From the NCBI GenBank assembly GCA_913060505.1, contig CAJXRQ010000001.1:248001-312000 (forward strand): a stretch of DNA of 64,000 nucleotides. Reading direction: 5' to 3'. Below the pieces are notes generated by a model. The model saw nothing but the letters and a program-made list of their open reading frames with translations, was not told the origin of the DNA and ran no database searches. The position numbers and the translations under genes were made by a program. Within the stretch, counting starts at the first letter, position 1. Every line of letters starts with the position of its first letter. The DNA comes from an uncultured Desulfovibrio sp. (GTDB lineage Bacteria; Desulfobacterota; Desulfovibrionia; Desulfovibrionales; Desulfovibrionaceae). Shown in pieces: positions 20,901 to 30,572 of the stretch.

Positions 20901-21084
20901 CGGGGCTTGCACCGTCGTAGGCGACGGAGACCATGACCCAATCTATTTCGAAGTCCGGCATGACCTGTTGCTTGATCTGCGGCATAAACAAAAGACCACC
21001 AACCAAGAGTACGGCCATGAGCAGGTTGGCGGCAACCGTGTTGCCAGCCATCCATGCGATAGGGCCTTTGCCGTTATCCGTCAT
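17947..21084 (-). CDS. Efflux RND transporter permease subunit
   Basis: 1045 aa AcrB-like; GPIAWMAGNTVAANLLMAVLLVGG, ASPEEVEKGIILPIEDAIRGLDGV, GIVVDDAIVVGENV, GVVVNDSLVFLDCIN. Confidence 0.95.
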   Translation of the reverse strand: MTDNGKGPIAWMAGNTVAANLLMAVLLVGGLLFMPQIKQQVMPDFEIDWVMVSVAYDGASPEEVEKGIILPIEDAIRGLDGVNEVTSTAQEQSGTVTVEAVEGYDLMKLKDEIQSEVDRISNFPEDADEPEITTISRSHEVLQVMVYGDVPDTTLRSLAEQVRDDMTLSPHITKTELSLVPDYEISIEIPQEKLRAYGLTLQNVADKIEAASVELPGGSIKASGGEILVRMKERRDYGRQFEDTPLLSTSTGSQVLVGDIGTVIDGFEDEDIVTTYNGQPAIKVEVYRVGDQTPIEVSDAGKEYLKNLKNELPDGVHVEILNDSSDMFRSRMELLLKNAYLGLGLVFILLGLFLEPRLAFWVGLGIPISFCGAFLLMPSADISINMISMFGFLIALGIVVDDAIVVGENVYTKMQEGMSAKQAAIEGTRGVAVPVVFSVLTNIVTFMPLFFLPGVMGKLMVNIPAVVTIVFAISLIESLFVLPAHLTHVHGEGSRFLKPILAVQRYVNIWLQGFINRVYEPSLEKLLRARYMVIATAITILVLTGAYVASGRIGLTFMERTESDYAYCLAVLPYGSPVEASEKVRDKLLAAGRKVVQGNGKNNLCKGYYSQIGGSTDNSSGSHVVEAFFYLTDAKKRPISTFDFVRKWKEQTGDIAGLDTITFKSDKGGPGSEKSFTAELRHKDVETLKLAAAELAEKLHTYPNASEIDDGFIPGKRQLDFTVRPEAKSLALTAESVARQVRAAYYGTQATSFQRGRNEVTVMVRLPKKERMTEQSLDDFVLLTDEGKEVLLRDAVNITEGRSYTSIDRRNGQRIIEVTADIRPESQTDRVKADVVKNVLPKLVAKYPGLSYGFEGKQADISEGVSSLITGLLMAMLGIFALLAIPLRSYFQPLVIMTAIPFGMVGAIAGHLIMGYSLSLMSLFGIVALTGVVVNDSLVFLDCINKLRAQGKEVWQAILLAGSQRFRPIILTTLTTFFGIMPLIFETSRQAKFMIPMALSLGFGIVFATGITLVIVPCLYKILHDVQTFWQRKHPLHPDTAEHKA

Positions 21085-22282
21085 TGCGTTTCTCCGCTGC
21101 CACCTGAAGGGACATTCCGTTCACCGGGGTGGAAATGCCTGAGGTCACGACAGCTTCACCGGGCTTGATTTCATCGCGGATAACGATTTTGGAGACATCT
21201 TTCCAGACAGGATCTACCTTGCGTATTTCCAGTTTGTCGTCCGTGCCGAGAATCCATACCGTACTATTGTCGTGCAGGGCGGTACGAGGGATGACGACCA
21301 CGTTGTCCAGTTCGGTGCTCTGTATTTCGGCGCGGACATATGTGTCCAGAAGCAGGGGCGGTGTCTTGTCCCGGCCTTCCAGGTTCAGGGGATCCTTGAC
21401 TGTGATGAGCACTCGGGCCATGCGGCTGTCGGTTTCAAGCGAGGGCAGCAGGCTGGTGACTTTGCCGGTGCGGGTATGTGTAAGACCGCCGCTTTTTACG
21501 GTAATACGCACTGGGGATCCTTCCCCTTCGTGTCCTTGTCGGGGGATTTTGATCCAGCCCAGCCGGTCCGCGGCAATCGATGCTTCTATCCAGAATTCAT
21601 CCGTGCCCACAAGCGTGGCCACGGTGTCGTTTGTCGAGAGCGTGGAACCCACATCGACACTTTTTGTCTGCACTATGGCCGAGAACGGGGCCTTGATGCT
21701 GGTGCGTTCAAGATTGAGCCGTGCGTCGCGGAGCTTGGATTCCGCAGCGCCCAGTGCGGCTTGCACCTTGAGCAGGTGCGGCTTTCGCAGCGCCAGCTCC
21801 GCATCTTTACTGCTGGCCGGTTTGGTGCCGAGAACAGCCCATTCCTTTTTGGCTACATTCTGGTAGCCCTCTTCCACTCGCAGGTCATATTCGGCTTCGG
21901 CAACTGTGCTTTTTGCCTCGTTGACCGCGAGTTCATATTCCTCGCGTTCGATCTGTACCAGTAGTTCTCCCTTGTCCACATGTCCGCCCGGTTTGAAGTG
22001 GGAACTCACGGAATGCACGCGTCCGCTGACCTGCGTACCGATTGTCACTTCCTTGGAAGCGGTAACGGTTCCCATGACCGGCAGCCAGACCTGATAGCTG
22101 CCCAAAGCCGCCGGACTGGTGGTTACCAGCGGAAGCACCCGCTTGGGCTTGGCCCTTTGCGGCTTGGGTGAGGTCGCGATCATGGCACATGCTCCGGCCA
22201 CGCCTGCCAGCACGATTATCAGCGGCAGCAGGAATTTGATCAGGATCGTAAATATTCGTTTTGGGGGCTTACTGTCTTTCAT
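21074..22282 (-). CDS. RND efflux periplasmic adaptor subunit
   Basis: HlyD/AcrA-like: MGTVTASKEVTIGTQVSGRVHSVSSHFKPGGHVDKGELLVQI. Confidence 0.92.
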   Translation of the reverse strand: MKDSKPPKRIFTILIKFLLPLIIVLAGVAGACAMIATSPKPQRAKPKRVLPLVTTSPAALGSYQVWLPVMGTVTASKEVTIGTQVSGRVHSVSSHFKPGGHVDKGELLVQIEREEYELAVNEAKSTVAEAEYDLRVEEGYQNVAKKEWAVLGTKPASSKDAELALRKPHLLKVQAALGAAESKLRDARLNLERTSIKAPFSAIVQTKSVDVGSTLSTNDTVATLVGTDEFWIEASIAADRLGWIKIPRQGHEGEGSPVRITVKSGGLTHTRTGKVTSLLPSLETDSRMARVLITVKDPLNLEGRDKTPPLLLDTYVRAEIQSTELDNVVVIPRTALHDNSTVWILGTDDKLEIRKVDPVWKDVSKIVIRDEIKPGEAVVTSGISTPVNGMSLQVAAEKRNDG

Positions 22283-22288
22283 GATGTA

Positions 22289-23725
22289 TTACCCTTGTTT
22301 TTTCTTTTCGGTTTTCGGCTTGTTGTTGGTGCTGTCAAAAGGAATGGCTCGCATCCAGTCTCCGCCGAGGGCGTCATAAAGTGATATTCTGTATTCCAGG
22401 AGGTCCAGTTTGTTTTCGACCAGCGAGATCTCCAGATCCTGTACACTGGTGAGGGCGCTGAGCACATCCAGATATTCGGTGAGTCCGGCTACATAGCGGG
22501 CAAGCGCTTCCTTGAAATTGTTGCGGGCCGCATTCAATTCCGCATCCAGGGCCGCAACGTATTTGCGTTGCCATTTTTCCCCGGCCATGGCGTTTTCCAC
22601 TTCCATGACGGCCGTGAGAACCGTTTCCCGATAAGCGTAGAGTTTTTCCTCGGCGGCGGCACGTGTCCGTTCCACTTCGGCCTTGCGGCTGCCTCCGTCG
22701 AATATTGGTGCGGTAATGGAGGCGGCCAGCGAGTACATCCAGCCGTCGAACAGGGTAGCGAGCTGAGTTCCGTTGAATTGCCCGTTGCCCGTCAGGCTGA
22801 GCGACGGCAGGCGGTCCGCACGGGCCGCGGCCACACTCCAGTCCGCCTCGTGAAGTCGCAATCCGGCAGCCCGTACATCCGGCCGTTTTGCCAGCAGGTC
22901 GGCAGGCAGTCCCGCAGATGGCGGAGCAGGCATGTCGGGAAGTGGTTTTCGGGCGATATCCAGCTTGCTCCCGGCAGGTTTGCCCAGCAACAGGTTGAGC
23001 TGGTTCTGCAACGTTTGCTGCTTCCGTAGGATCGGCGGGAGTTTGGCCTTGGCGCTGGCAACGGCTTCGCGCTGCTGATAAACGTCCAGTGCCGTGGAAA
23101 GTGAATTCGCGAAGCGCAACTCGATCAGTTCGAGATAGGTCTCGTTGGTTTTAATCTGGTCCCGGACCAGCTTTTCAAGTTCCCGCTGGGCCTTGATTTC
23201 AAGCCAGCGGGAGGCGACTTCCGAGGCCACGGTCATGGCCGTCGCGGACATGTCCTCACGGGTGGCGTTGGCTTCCAGCGTGTCGGCCATGGTGTCGGCG
23301 TTGATGCGGCCCCACAGGTCCAACTCATAGCTGGCGGTCAATCCCAGTTTATGGGTTTCCGTATTGTACGCGGACCCGCCGCTTTCCGGGCGGGTGCGTT
23401 TATGCGTGTAGCTGCCGGTGCCGCTCAGGGTCGGGTATTTGTCCGCACCGGATTTGACGGCCGAGGCATTGGCCTGCTTGAGCTTCGCCCATGCCTGACG
23501 GATATCCATATTGGCTTTCAGAGCCGACTCCACAAACGTGTTCAGCTCGGTATCATTGAAATTGCGCCACCATTGGTCTGGAGTGGCGGGTTCTGTCGAG
23601 TACAGGGAAAACGACTTGGGAAGGGAACCTTCCGGATGTTCTCTCGGTTCTGGTGTGAAAAAAGCGCAGGCGCCCAGCAGCATGAGCAGCGGCAGGAACC
23701 CTGCGATAGTGAGTTTCTGTTTCAT
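22289..23725 (-). CDS. RND efflux outer membrane lipoprotein (NodT/TolC family)
   Basis: Lipobox LLGACAFF; two OEP domains (RPDVRAAGLRLHEADWSVAAARADRLPSLSLTGNG). Confidence 0.93.
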   Translation of the reverse strand: MKQKLTIAGFLPLLMLLGACAFFTPEPREHPEGSLPKSFSLYSTEPATPDQWWRNFNDTELNTFVESALKANMDIRQAWAKLKQANASAVKSGADKYPTLSGTGSYTHKRTRPESGGSAYNTETHKLGLTASYELDLWGRINADTMADTLEANATREDMSATAMTVASEVASRWLEIKAQRELEKLVRDQIKTNETYLELIELRFANSLSTALDVYQQREAVASAKAKLPPILRKQQTLQNQLNLLLGKPAGSKLDIARKPLPDMPAPPSAGLPADLLAKRPDVRAAGLRLHEADWSVAAARADRLPSLSLTGNGQFNGTQLATLFDGWMYSLAASITAPIFDGGSRKAEVERTRAAAEEKLYAYRETVLTAVMEVENAMAGEKWQRKYVAALDAELNAARNNFKEALARYVAGLTEYLDVLSALTSVQDLEISLVENKLDLLEYRISLYDALGGDWMRAIPFDSTNNKPKTEKKKQG

Positions 23726-23838
23726 GTTTTCCCCTGAAATGATTGTTATGCCTTATTGTTCGCCAGGGAAGGCTGGATGGTTACATGATAGGCCGTTAAA
23801 TGGTTAACAAAAAAAATGTTTTTATTTATCACGCTTTT

Positions 23839-24966
23839 TTATTTAACTATTTTTTTCTTGAGTTTCATTATCCGTTCATAGGATTCGCGGATTCTTTCTT
23901 CGGGTACGGCTCCAGACTCCACAAGATTGCATATCGTGTCGATGGCTTTGGCCGCGATATCGGGATCGTATTCGAGATTGTTTCCGAAGAGCAATATGTC
24001 CGCTCCTGCCTGAATGGCAAGGCGAATCCGTTCACTGAGCCCGTATTGTTCGCTGACGGCCTTCATGTCCAGGTCGTCGGTAATTACCACGCCTTGCCAG
24101 TCAAGTTTGTCCCGCAGCATACCGGTAATGACCGCTTTGGAAAGGGTGGCCGGAAGTTTCGGGTCCAGCTTGGCATTGAAAATGTGCGCGGTCATGATCA
24201 TGTCCGGCTTGTTCTTTTCGATAAGCGTGCGATAAGGAATCAGTTCTTCGGGCTTCCATGTTCTGGTAACATCTGTAACCCCAAGATGGCTGTCGCTTCC
24301 TGCGCTGCCATGACCCGGGAAATGCTTGATGCAGGACAGTACGCCGTGTGCGTGCAGCCCATTGATGAAACGTTCCGCAAACGCTGCCACGCGGTTCGGA
24401 TTGGATGAAAAGCTGCGGCCGATTGCACCGATGACCGGGCTTCTCGGATTTTCATTGACGTCCACCACCGGGGCGAAATCAAGATTGAAACCGACCATGC
24501 TCAGCATTGAACCTATTTGTTCTCCAGCACGCCAAGCCTGTCGTACGTCTCCTGATGCGCCGATTCTCTGTGCGGAAGGTGTGTTCGCAAAACCGTTGCC
24601 GGGTTTAAGTCGTTGTACACGTCCTCCTTCCTGATCTATGGCAATCAGAAGGGGGATGGTCGCCGCAGCCCGGAGACCTGTTGTCAATCGATCCAACTGC
24701 TGCGGACTCTGGATATTGCGTCTTGGTTTTTTCAAAGCCACATCATGGGCGAAAATGATCACACCGCCAAGATTCCTTTCCCGGATGTTACGCATAATGG
24801 GTGAGCCCTCTGTGGCGCAATAGCCGCGAAATCCGACCATGAGCATCTGGCCGGCCATATCTTTTAGTTCGGTGGAATTCTTTTGGCTGTGAGCTGATGA
24901 TGGAGTTGCGGTAACCAATAGAAACAAGACCGTGAAAAGAGCGCCAAGAGAGCGAATGTGCGTCAT
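23839..24966 (-). CDS. Glycoside hydrolase family 3 protein (NagZ-like beta-N-acetylhexosaminidase), secreted
   Basis: AIDQEGGRVQRL, KHFPGHGSAGSDSHLG, VITDDLDMKAV; signal peptide after MTHIRSLGAL. Confidence 0.92.
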   Translation of the reverse strand: MTHIRSLGALFTVLFLLVTATPSSAHSQKNSTELKDMAGQMLMVGFRGYCATEGSPIMRNIRERNLGGVIIFAHDVALKKPRRNIQSPQQLDRLTTGLRAAATIPLLIAIDQEGGRVQRLKPGNGFANTPSAQRIGASGDVRQAWRAGEQIGSMLSMVGFNLDFAPVVDVNENPRSPVIGAIGRSFSSNPNRVAAFAERFINGLHAHGVLSCIKHFPGHGSAGSDSHLGVTDVTRTWKPEELIPYRTLIEKNKPDMIMTAHIFNAKLDPKLPATLSKAVITGMLRDKLDWQGVVITDDLDMKAVSEQYGLSERIRLAIQAGADILLFGNNLEYDPDIAAKAIDTICNLVESGAVPEERIRESYERIMKLKKKIVK

Positions 24967-25052
24967 GGACTGGAGATACCTGCTTTTCTCTTTTCTGTGA
25001 AGGTGTCGCATGTGACTCTTCACGAAAGATACGGAACAGTTTATCAAAAGAT

Positions 25053-26057
25053 ATGGAAATCGAACCGTCCCGTCCCACATTCCTGCGTCGACTTTTACAT
25101 CCTGTGTGGACGGATGTCGTTGCTTTGGTGCTTGATGCCCACGAGCCGCGCCCAGATGAGGATAACCTTCGGATTTGGCGGCTTGTCCTTCTTGCGCGGG
25201 GTGTGCCTTGTCGCATGTTATCGGATTCGAGGCCCGAGGGGCACAGGCTGGTTGTTCCTGCATGGTTCGGCCAGCGGGCCGCACGGGAGATCGAATTGTA
25301 TCACCAGGAGAATAAGGCTGCCCCCATCAAGAGGGAGCCGGAGGCTCCTGTGGTGCCGGGAAGTCTTTCCCTTCCTGTTGCTTTTATGAGTTTGCTTGTG
25401 CTGTTTCATGCATGCACCACAATGGCTTTTCCCAGATTCGGTGTTTTCCCCGGTAGCTGGGCGCCATTGGGCAGTGCCAACGCCAGGCAGATGTTGAATG
25501 GAGAATGGTGGCGGGCGATAACCGCCCTGACTCTGCACGGCGATGGAGCACATGTGGTCGGAAACGCAATGGTTGGTGGCGCGTTTCTGGTAGTTCTCGG
25601 TAGGCGCGTCGGGCCGGGCCTTGCGCTCGGATTAACTTTGGTCGCGGGTGTATTGGGCAACATTGCCAATGCGTTTGCGCTTGGTGCTCCGCATGATTCC
25701 ATAGGTTTTTCCACGGCTGTATTCGGTGCAGCCGGCTTGCTTTCTTCGGTACAGGCGTTTTCCGGCAGCTCGTACCGTGTTGATGAAGTCGATTTGTATG
25801 GGCGTATAGTCACCGCCGTACGGTCATTTTTTGTTCCCATGGCCGCAGGGTTGGGGTTACTGGCCATGCTGGGAACGGGCGGAGAAAATACCGATCTTGG
25901 AGCGCATCTGTTCGGATTTCTGGCCGGATTGGTGATGGGAGTGCCGCTTGGTGTATTTGTTCGCCGTCACAGGGCGTTACCGCATTCCATGGATGGCAGT
26001 GTGGCTATTTTATCCTTTTTTCTGCTTGTAGCCACATGGATTGCTGTTTCCTGCTAA
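25053..26057 (+). CDS. Rhomboid family intramembrane serine protease
   Basis: GEWWRAITALTLHGDGAHVVGNAMVGGAF, GFSTAVFGAAGLL (catalytic Ser), DLGAHLFGFLAGL. Confidence 0.9.
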   Translation: MEIEPSRPTFLRRLLHPVWTDVVALVLDAHEPRPDEDNLRIWRLVLLARGVPCRMLSDSRPEGHRLVVPAWFGQRAAREIELYHQENKAAPIKREPEAPVVPGSLSLPVAFMSLLVLFHACTTMAFPRFGVFPGSWAPLGSANARQMLNGEWWRAITALTLHGDGAHVVGNAMVGGAFLVVLGRRVGPGLALGLTLVAGVLGNIANAFALGAPHDSIGFSTAVFGAAGLLSSVQAFSGSSYRVDEVDLYGRIVTAVRSFFVPMAAGLGLLAMLGTGGENTDLGAHLFGFLAGLVMGVPLGVFVRRHRALPHSMDGSVAILSFFLLVATWIAVSC

Positions 26058-26135
26058 TCATTGGCATTGGTTGCTTTTTTTTTAGCGTTTTGTATTCTCG
26101 CCCGAAGCACAGTATCTTTTAACCATAAGGGGGGC

Positions 26136-26936
26136 ATGGTGGCGGACCATGTTATATCCTTGCAGGATGTGACGTTTTCCTACAACGGCGCTCCTGTTCT
26201 CGAACAAGTGAATCTCGAAATTGAGCGCGGCGATTTTACTGCCGTTCTCGGTCCGAATGGAGGAGGGAAATCTACCCTCATCAAGCTGCTGCTCGGGCTG
26301 ATTATTCCACAGAGAGGAACCGTGCGTGTTCTTGGACGCGCTCCCGGCAAATGCGGGGACCGTATCGGTTACATGCCGCAATATACCTATGTTTCAGGAG
26401 CTTTTCCCATAACCGTGCTTGACGTCGTTTCCATGGGCGTCGTTCGTTCCGGGCTTTCCGGTGTAGCCGGTTTTCGCCCCGGAAAGAGTGTGATGAAAAA
26501 AGCCCATGCCGCATTGGAGCGCGTCGGACTCGGCTCCATGGCAAAACGGCGTATTTCCGATCTTTCCGGCGGACAACGCCAGCGGGTATTCATCGCCCGG
26601 GCGGTGGTGTCCGATCCGGAGTTGTTGCTGCTGGACGAACCCACGGCCAGTGTTGATCAGGAAAATCGTGTCAGCCTGTTTGGGTTGCTCCGCGAACTGA
26701 ACAACAACATGACAATCATTATGGTCAGCCACGACCTTTCCACTATCGCCAAAAGCGTTAAATCCGTGGCTTGTGTGAACAAAACATTGCATTTCCACAA
26801 TGCGCCGCTGATAACCGGCGAAATGTTCAAGATGGCCTATGGCGAGCAGAATGGCTGCTGCCCCGTGGAACTGGTGGCCCATGGTGACATTCCCCACCGG
26901 GTTTTGGAACATCATCATACGGAGGAAGAGAATTAG
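26136..26936 (+). CDS. Metal (Zn/Mn-type) ABC transporter ATP-binding protein
   Basis: Walker A GPNGGGKST, LSGGQRQRVFIARA, LLLDEPTASVD; ZnuC-like. Confidence 0.92.
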   Translation: MVADHVISLQDVTFSYNGAPVLEQVNLEIERGDFTAVLGPNGGGKSTLIKLLLGLIIPQRGTVRVLGRAPGKCGDRIGYMPQYTYVSGAFPITVLDVVSMGVVRSGLSGVAGFRPGKSVMKKAHAALERVGLGSMAKRRISDLSGGQRQRVFIARAVVSDPELLLLDEPTASVDQENRVSLFGLLRELNNNMTIIMVSHDLSTIAKSVKSVACVNKTLHFHNAPLITGEMFKMAYGEQNGCCPVELVAHGDIPHRVLEHHHTEEEN

Positions 26937-26938
26937 CC

Positions 26939-27745
26939 ATGGATGTCCTGCATCTTGAGTTCATGCAAAACGCGCTGTTGGCCGGAATTCTGGCCAGCAT
27001 CATTTGCGGTGTCATCGGCTCACTCGTCGTGGTCAACCGTATTGTCTTTCTGTCCGGGGGCGTGGCCCATGCTTCTTACGGCGGCGTCGGGCTGGCTTTT
27101 TTTCTGGGATTGCCGGTCATGCCTGTCACCACGTTGTTCGCACTGGGCGTGTCCATGATCATGGCGTGGGTGACCTTGCACCGCAAAGACCGCGCAGACA
27201 CCGTCATTGGGGTGCTTTGGGCCGCAGGCATGGCGTTCGGCATTATCCTGCTGGATATAACACCGGGCTACAATGTGGACCTGATGAGTTATCTCTTCGG
27301 CAGCATTCTGGCTGTTCCCCGCGCAGACCTTTTGCCCATGGTCGGACTGGCGGCTTTGGTACTTGGGGTGACGCTCGCCTGTTATCGCGGTTTTCAGGTC
27401 ATGAGTTTTGACGAGGATTTTGCGCGTGCCCGCGGTGTGCCTGTCGACTTTCTGCATTTTCTCTTACTGGGCCTGATAGCTCTGTGCGTGGTGATGATTA
27501 TCCGCGTGGTGGGGTTGATTCTGGTCATCGCCTTGTTGACCATTCCTCCCTTTATTGCCGAGCGGCGCTCTCGTTCGCTTGGAGGAATGATGCTGCGGTC
27601 CAGTCTGTTGAGTGTATTTTTTTGCGTGGTGGGGCTATGGATTTCCTACGCACTGGACATTACTTCCGGGGCGGCCATTATCGCTGTGGCCTCCGCGGCA
27701 TTTTTCCTGTCCTTTCTGTTTCCTGTGAGGGGAGAAGAGAGCTGA
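26939..27745 (+). CDS. Metal (Zn/Mn-type) ABC transporter permease
   Basis: ZnuB/ABC-3 family: LLAGILASIICGVIGSLVVVNRIVFLSGGVAHASYGGVGL. Confidence 0.92.
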   Translation: MDVLHLEFMQNALLAGILASIICGVIGSLVVVNRIVFLSGGVAHASYGGVGLAFFLGLPVMPVTTLFALGVSMIMAWVTLHRKDRADTVIGVLWAAGMAFGIILLDITPGYNVDLMSYLFGSILAVPRADLLPMVGLAALVLGVTLACYRGFQVMSFDEDFARARGVPVDFLHFLLLGLIALCVVMIIRVVGLILVIALLTIPPFIAERRSRSLGGMMLRSSLLSVFFCVVGLWISYALDITSGAAIIAVASAAFFLSFLFPVRGEES

Positions 27746-27762
27746 CTCAACGCAGTGGGAAA

Positions 27763-28191
27763 TTATTTTCCATGAATCCACTGGCGAAGCTTGACCTGAA
27801 AGGCTGGTTCTATCATGTATTGCGCCCGGGCCAAGGCAGGATTTGCCCGGGCAAAGAAAATGACGAGCCTATCGCCTTTCCTCATGCGCTGCCATCTGTC
27901 CTGCGGCATGTTGGCCACACCGATGTATTCGATGCCGCCTGTGTCCGCATAACGGTATGAAACAAGGTACAAGGGGCCGTCGGGGTCCGGTTGGATGCGT
28001 TTGGAAAAAATGATTCCGCGGGTAACCTGCTCGCCCAGAGCTCGGATTCGTTCTTCGCGAAACGTTTCGTAGGGCAGGGCACTCAGTGCCCAGACGATCA
28101 GCCCTGTGGCCAAAAAGCCTGCCACAATACGTAGCGTGCGGACTCTTTTGCTGCGCGGGGGGCCGCTTTTATGAAACCTGTCGCCGAACAT
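27763..28191 (-). CDS. DUF3592-like membrane-anchored hypothetical protein
   Basis: N-terminal TM VAGFLATGLIVWALSAL then GIIFSKRIQPDPDGPLYLVSYRYADTGGIEYIG. Confidence 0.55.
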   Translation of the reverse strand: MFGDRFHKSGPPRSKRVRTLRIVAGFLATGLIVWALSALPYETFREERIRALGEQVTRGIIFSKRIQPDPDGPLYLVSYRYADTGGIEYIGVANMPQDRWQRMRKGDRLVIFFARANPALARAQYMIEPAFQVKLRQWIHGK

Positions 28192-28311
28192 GAAAATACA
28201 ATAGCCTGAGGTTGAGAGGGGCGCAAGGCCCAACTCCCTGTGAAAACGGTTGCTTTTTGTGCCGGGCTGAATACAATGTCTTTTGGGAGTCTGCGCTCCC
28301 TGGAGAAAAGA

Positions 28312-28689
28312 ATGAATCATTGTGCCATAGATACCATAGAACAGAGCATTCTGCGCATGACGGCAACTGTCCGGGAGACGATTGCCCGTGATATTGCGCG
28401 CAGTTTTGGCGAAGACCCGGATGCCCAGGCGCTTGGCTGGTGGGTGTTGGCCTGCGGAAAATCGCTGGACCCGGAAGATTTTCGTTGCCGCGACGCCGTG
28501 CGTGACGAACTGCGGAACCAGGTGGAGGAATCCGGAATATTCCTGCCGGAGCATGTTTGGGTTTGGGATGAAGCAGGCATCGCGCAACTGGTAATCACCA
28601 CCTTACCCACCAGGGAACGGGCCGAACGGGTTGCCGAGAAGTTGCGGTCAAAGGGATTGAATGTTCGGGTATGCATTGAAAAAATATGA
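28312..28689 (+). CDS. Hypothetical protein
   Basis: Intact ORF from MNHCAIDTIEQ, followed by a terminator. Confidence 0.55.
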   Translation: MNHCAIDTIEQSILRMTATVRETIARDIARSFGEDPDAQALGWWVLACGKSLDPEDFRCRDAVRDELRNQVEESGIFLPEHVWVWDEAGIAQLVITTLPTRERAERVAEKLRSKGLNVRVCIEKI

Positions 28690-28708
28690 TTTTTAATTGA
28701 GAAAAAAC

Positions 28709-28744
28709 AAAAAAGCCGGGCCTGTTGAGGTCCGGCTTTTTTTG
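28709..28744. terminator. Bidirectional intrinsic terminator
   Basis: aaaaaagccgggcctgttgaggtccggcttttttt. Confidence 0.75.
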
Positions 28745-28767
28745 TTGGGTGTAGGACGAGGACAATC

Positions 28768-29385
28768 CTATTGTCCTGTAAGATATGGCGTGAGTTCCGC
28801 AACATCCTCGAACAGGAAGTGATCTATCAGGTGGCAGAGCATGTGCCCTGCCGCAATGTGGATTTCCTGAATCACCGGAGTGTCGTCGCTGGGGGTCAGA
28901 AGCAGATAGTCGCTGACCGGGAGCATTTCCCCGCCGTGCTGTCCTGCCATGCCCACGGTGATCACGTTGCGTTTGCGGGCTTCGCGCATGGCACGAATCA
29001 CGTTGGTGCTGGTGCCCGACGTGGACAGGCCGATAAGAATATCGCCAGGATTTCCCAAGGCCATGACCTGCTTTTCGAATATCTCGTCAAAGCTGTAGTC
29101 ATTGCCAATGGCCGTAATGGCCGAGGTGTCTGTTGTCAGGGCCAGCCCCGGCAGGGGGGGGCGCTCCATTTTAAAGCGGTTCACAAGTTCGGCAGCAAGG
29201 TGCTGGCTGTCCGCCGCGCTGCCGCCGTTGCCACAGAACATCACTTTTCCGCCATTGGCAAGGCAAACAGCCAGCGTGCGAGCGACATCCACCAGTGTCT
29301 CGGCTCTTTCGTCAAAGAACTTCTGGCGGGCTTCAATCCCCGCTTTGGCATGGTCCATTACCTTTTTTAATGCGTTTTTGGACAT
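28768..29385 (-). CDS. gmhA: Phosphoheptose isomerase (SIS domain)
   Basis: GGKVMFCGNGGSAADSQHLAAELVNRFK, GLSTSGTSTNVI. Confidence 0.93.
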   Translation of the reverse strand: MSKNALKKVMDHAKAGIEARQKFFDERAETLVDVARTLAVCLANGGKVMFCGNGGSAADSQHLAAELVNRFKMERPPLPGLALTTDTSAITAIGNDYSFDEIFEKQVMALGNPGDILIGLSTSGTSTNVIRAMREARKRNVITVGMAGQHGGEMLPVSDYLLLTPSDDTPVIQEIHIAAGHMLCHLIDHFLFEDVAELTPYLTGQ

Positions 29386-29651
29386 TATCAGTCTCCCCTG
29401 AGGGTTGTTTTTTGGTCATTATTCGAAAAAAGCAAGTGTAAAGCGTACCGGAAACCAGATCTTGACGCAACGCAATGTGCGTTGATGCACTGATTTCCGA
29501 CTTGGCTGCAAGAAAAATCTTTTGTTTCGATTTGATTTGCGCTAGATGGGCCGCTGGCGTCCACGATTAACCTGCAAGGGGTTTGGTGGCTCCAAATGAC
29601 TCTTGATTAAATCAAAATAAAGTTTTTCCAAGTATATATGGGGAGAGTAAA

Positions 29652-30536
29652 ATGAACAAAGAATCCCGCGAGGGTGTGGCTCGCCTGGTGGTCAAATGTC
29701 AGGACAAGCCAGGAATCGTGGCAGCGGTTTCCGGTTTTCTGTATTCAAGAGGCGCGAACATCATTCATTCGGACCAACATTCCACGGACGCGCAGGGCGG
29801 TACGTTTTTCATGCGTAACGAATTTTACATGCCCGGCATGGATATGGACGGCCTCAACGCGTTCAAGCAGGAGTTCAGGAAAGAGGTAGCCGAACGTTTT
29901 GACATGCGCTGCTGGACCATGAACCCCGCGTGGGTGCGCAAGAAAATGGCCATTCTTGTTTCCCGCTATGACCATGCGCTCATGGAACTGCTCTGGCGTT
30001 GGGCCCGTGGAGAAATCTACGCGGACATCACCATGGTAATCAGCAACCATCCTGATCTGCGCGAGCCTGTGGAGGCATTTGTCCCCTATCACCATGTTCC
30101 GGTGGGGCGCAGCCCTGAGGAGAAAGCCGAAGCCGAAGCCAGGATTTTCGGACTGCTTGAAGGTCAGGCCGATGTCGTCGTACTGGCCCGTTACATGCAG
30201 ATTCTGTCTTCGGACTTTGTGCGCCGTTTTCCCATGCGCGTCATCAACATTCATCATTCCTTTCTGCCGGCTTTTGTGGGGGCGGACCCGTATCGTCGCG
30301 CTGCGGAGCGGGGAGTGAAGCTCATTGGTGCCACTGCGCACTATGTGACCGAGGAGTTGGATCAGGGCCCCATTATCGAACAGGACGTGATCCGGGTGAA
30401 GCATAGCCACAGCATTGAGGATCTCAAATCCAGCGGTGCCGATGTAGAGCGGCACGTGCTGGCGCGGGCTGTCCGCTGGCATGTGGAAGACCGTGTTATT
30501 GTGGACGGCAACAAGACTGTTGTGTTCCAGCCCTAG
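29652..30536 (+). CDS. purU: Formyltetrahydrofolate deformylase
   Basis: N-terminal ACT domain; [48 protein letters not shown]. Confidence 0.95.
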   Translation: MNKESREGVARLVVKCQDKPGIVAAVSGFLYSRGANIIHSDQHSTDAQGGTFFMRNEFYMPGMDMDGLNAFKQEFRKEVAERFDMRCWTMNPAWVRKKMAILVSRYDHALMELLWRWARGEIYADITMVISNHPDLREPVEAFVPYHHVPVGRSPEEKAEAEARIFGLLEGQADVVVLARYMQILSSDFVRRFPMRVINIHHSFLPAFVGADPYRRAAERGVKLIGATAHYVTEELDQGPIIEQDVIRVKHSHSIEDLKSSGADVERHVLARAVRWHVEDRVIVDGNKTVVFQP

Positions 30537-30572
30537 GACGAAACCTTTTTCATGAATTATGGCCCCGGAGAG

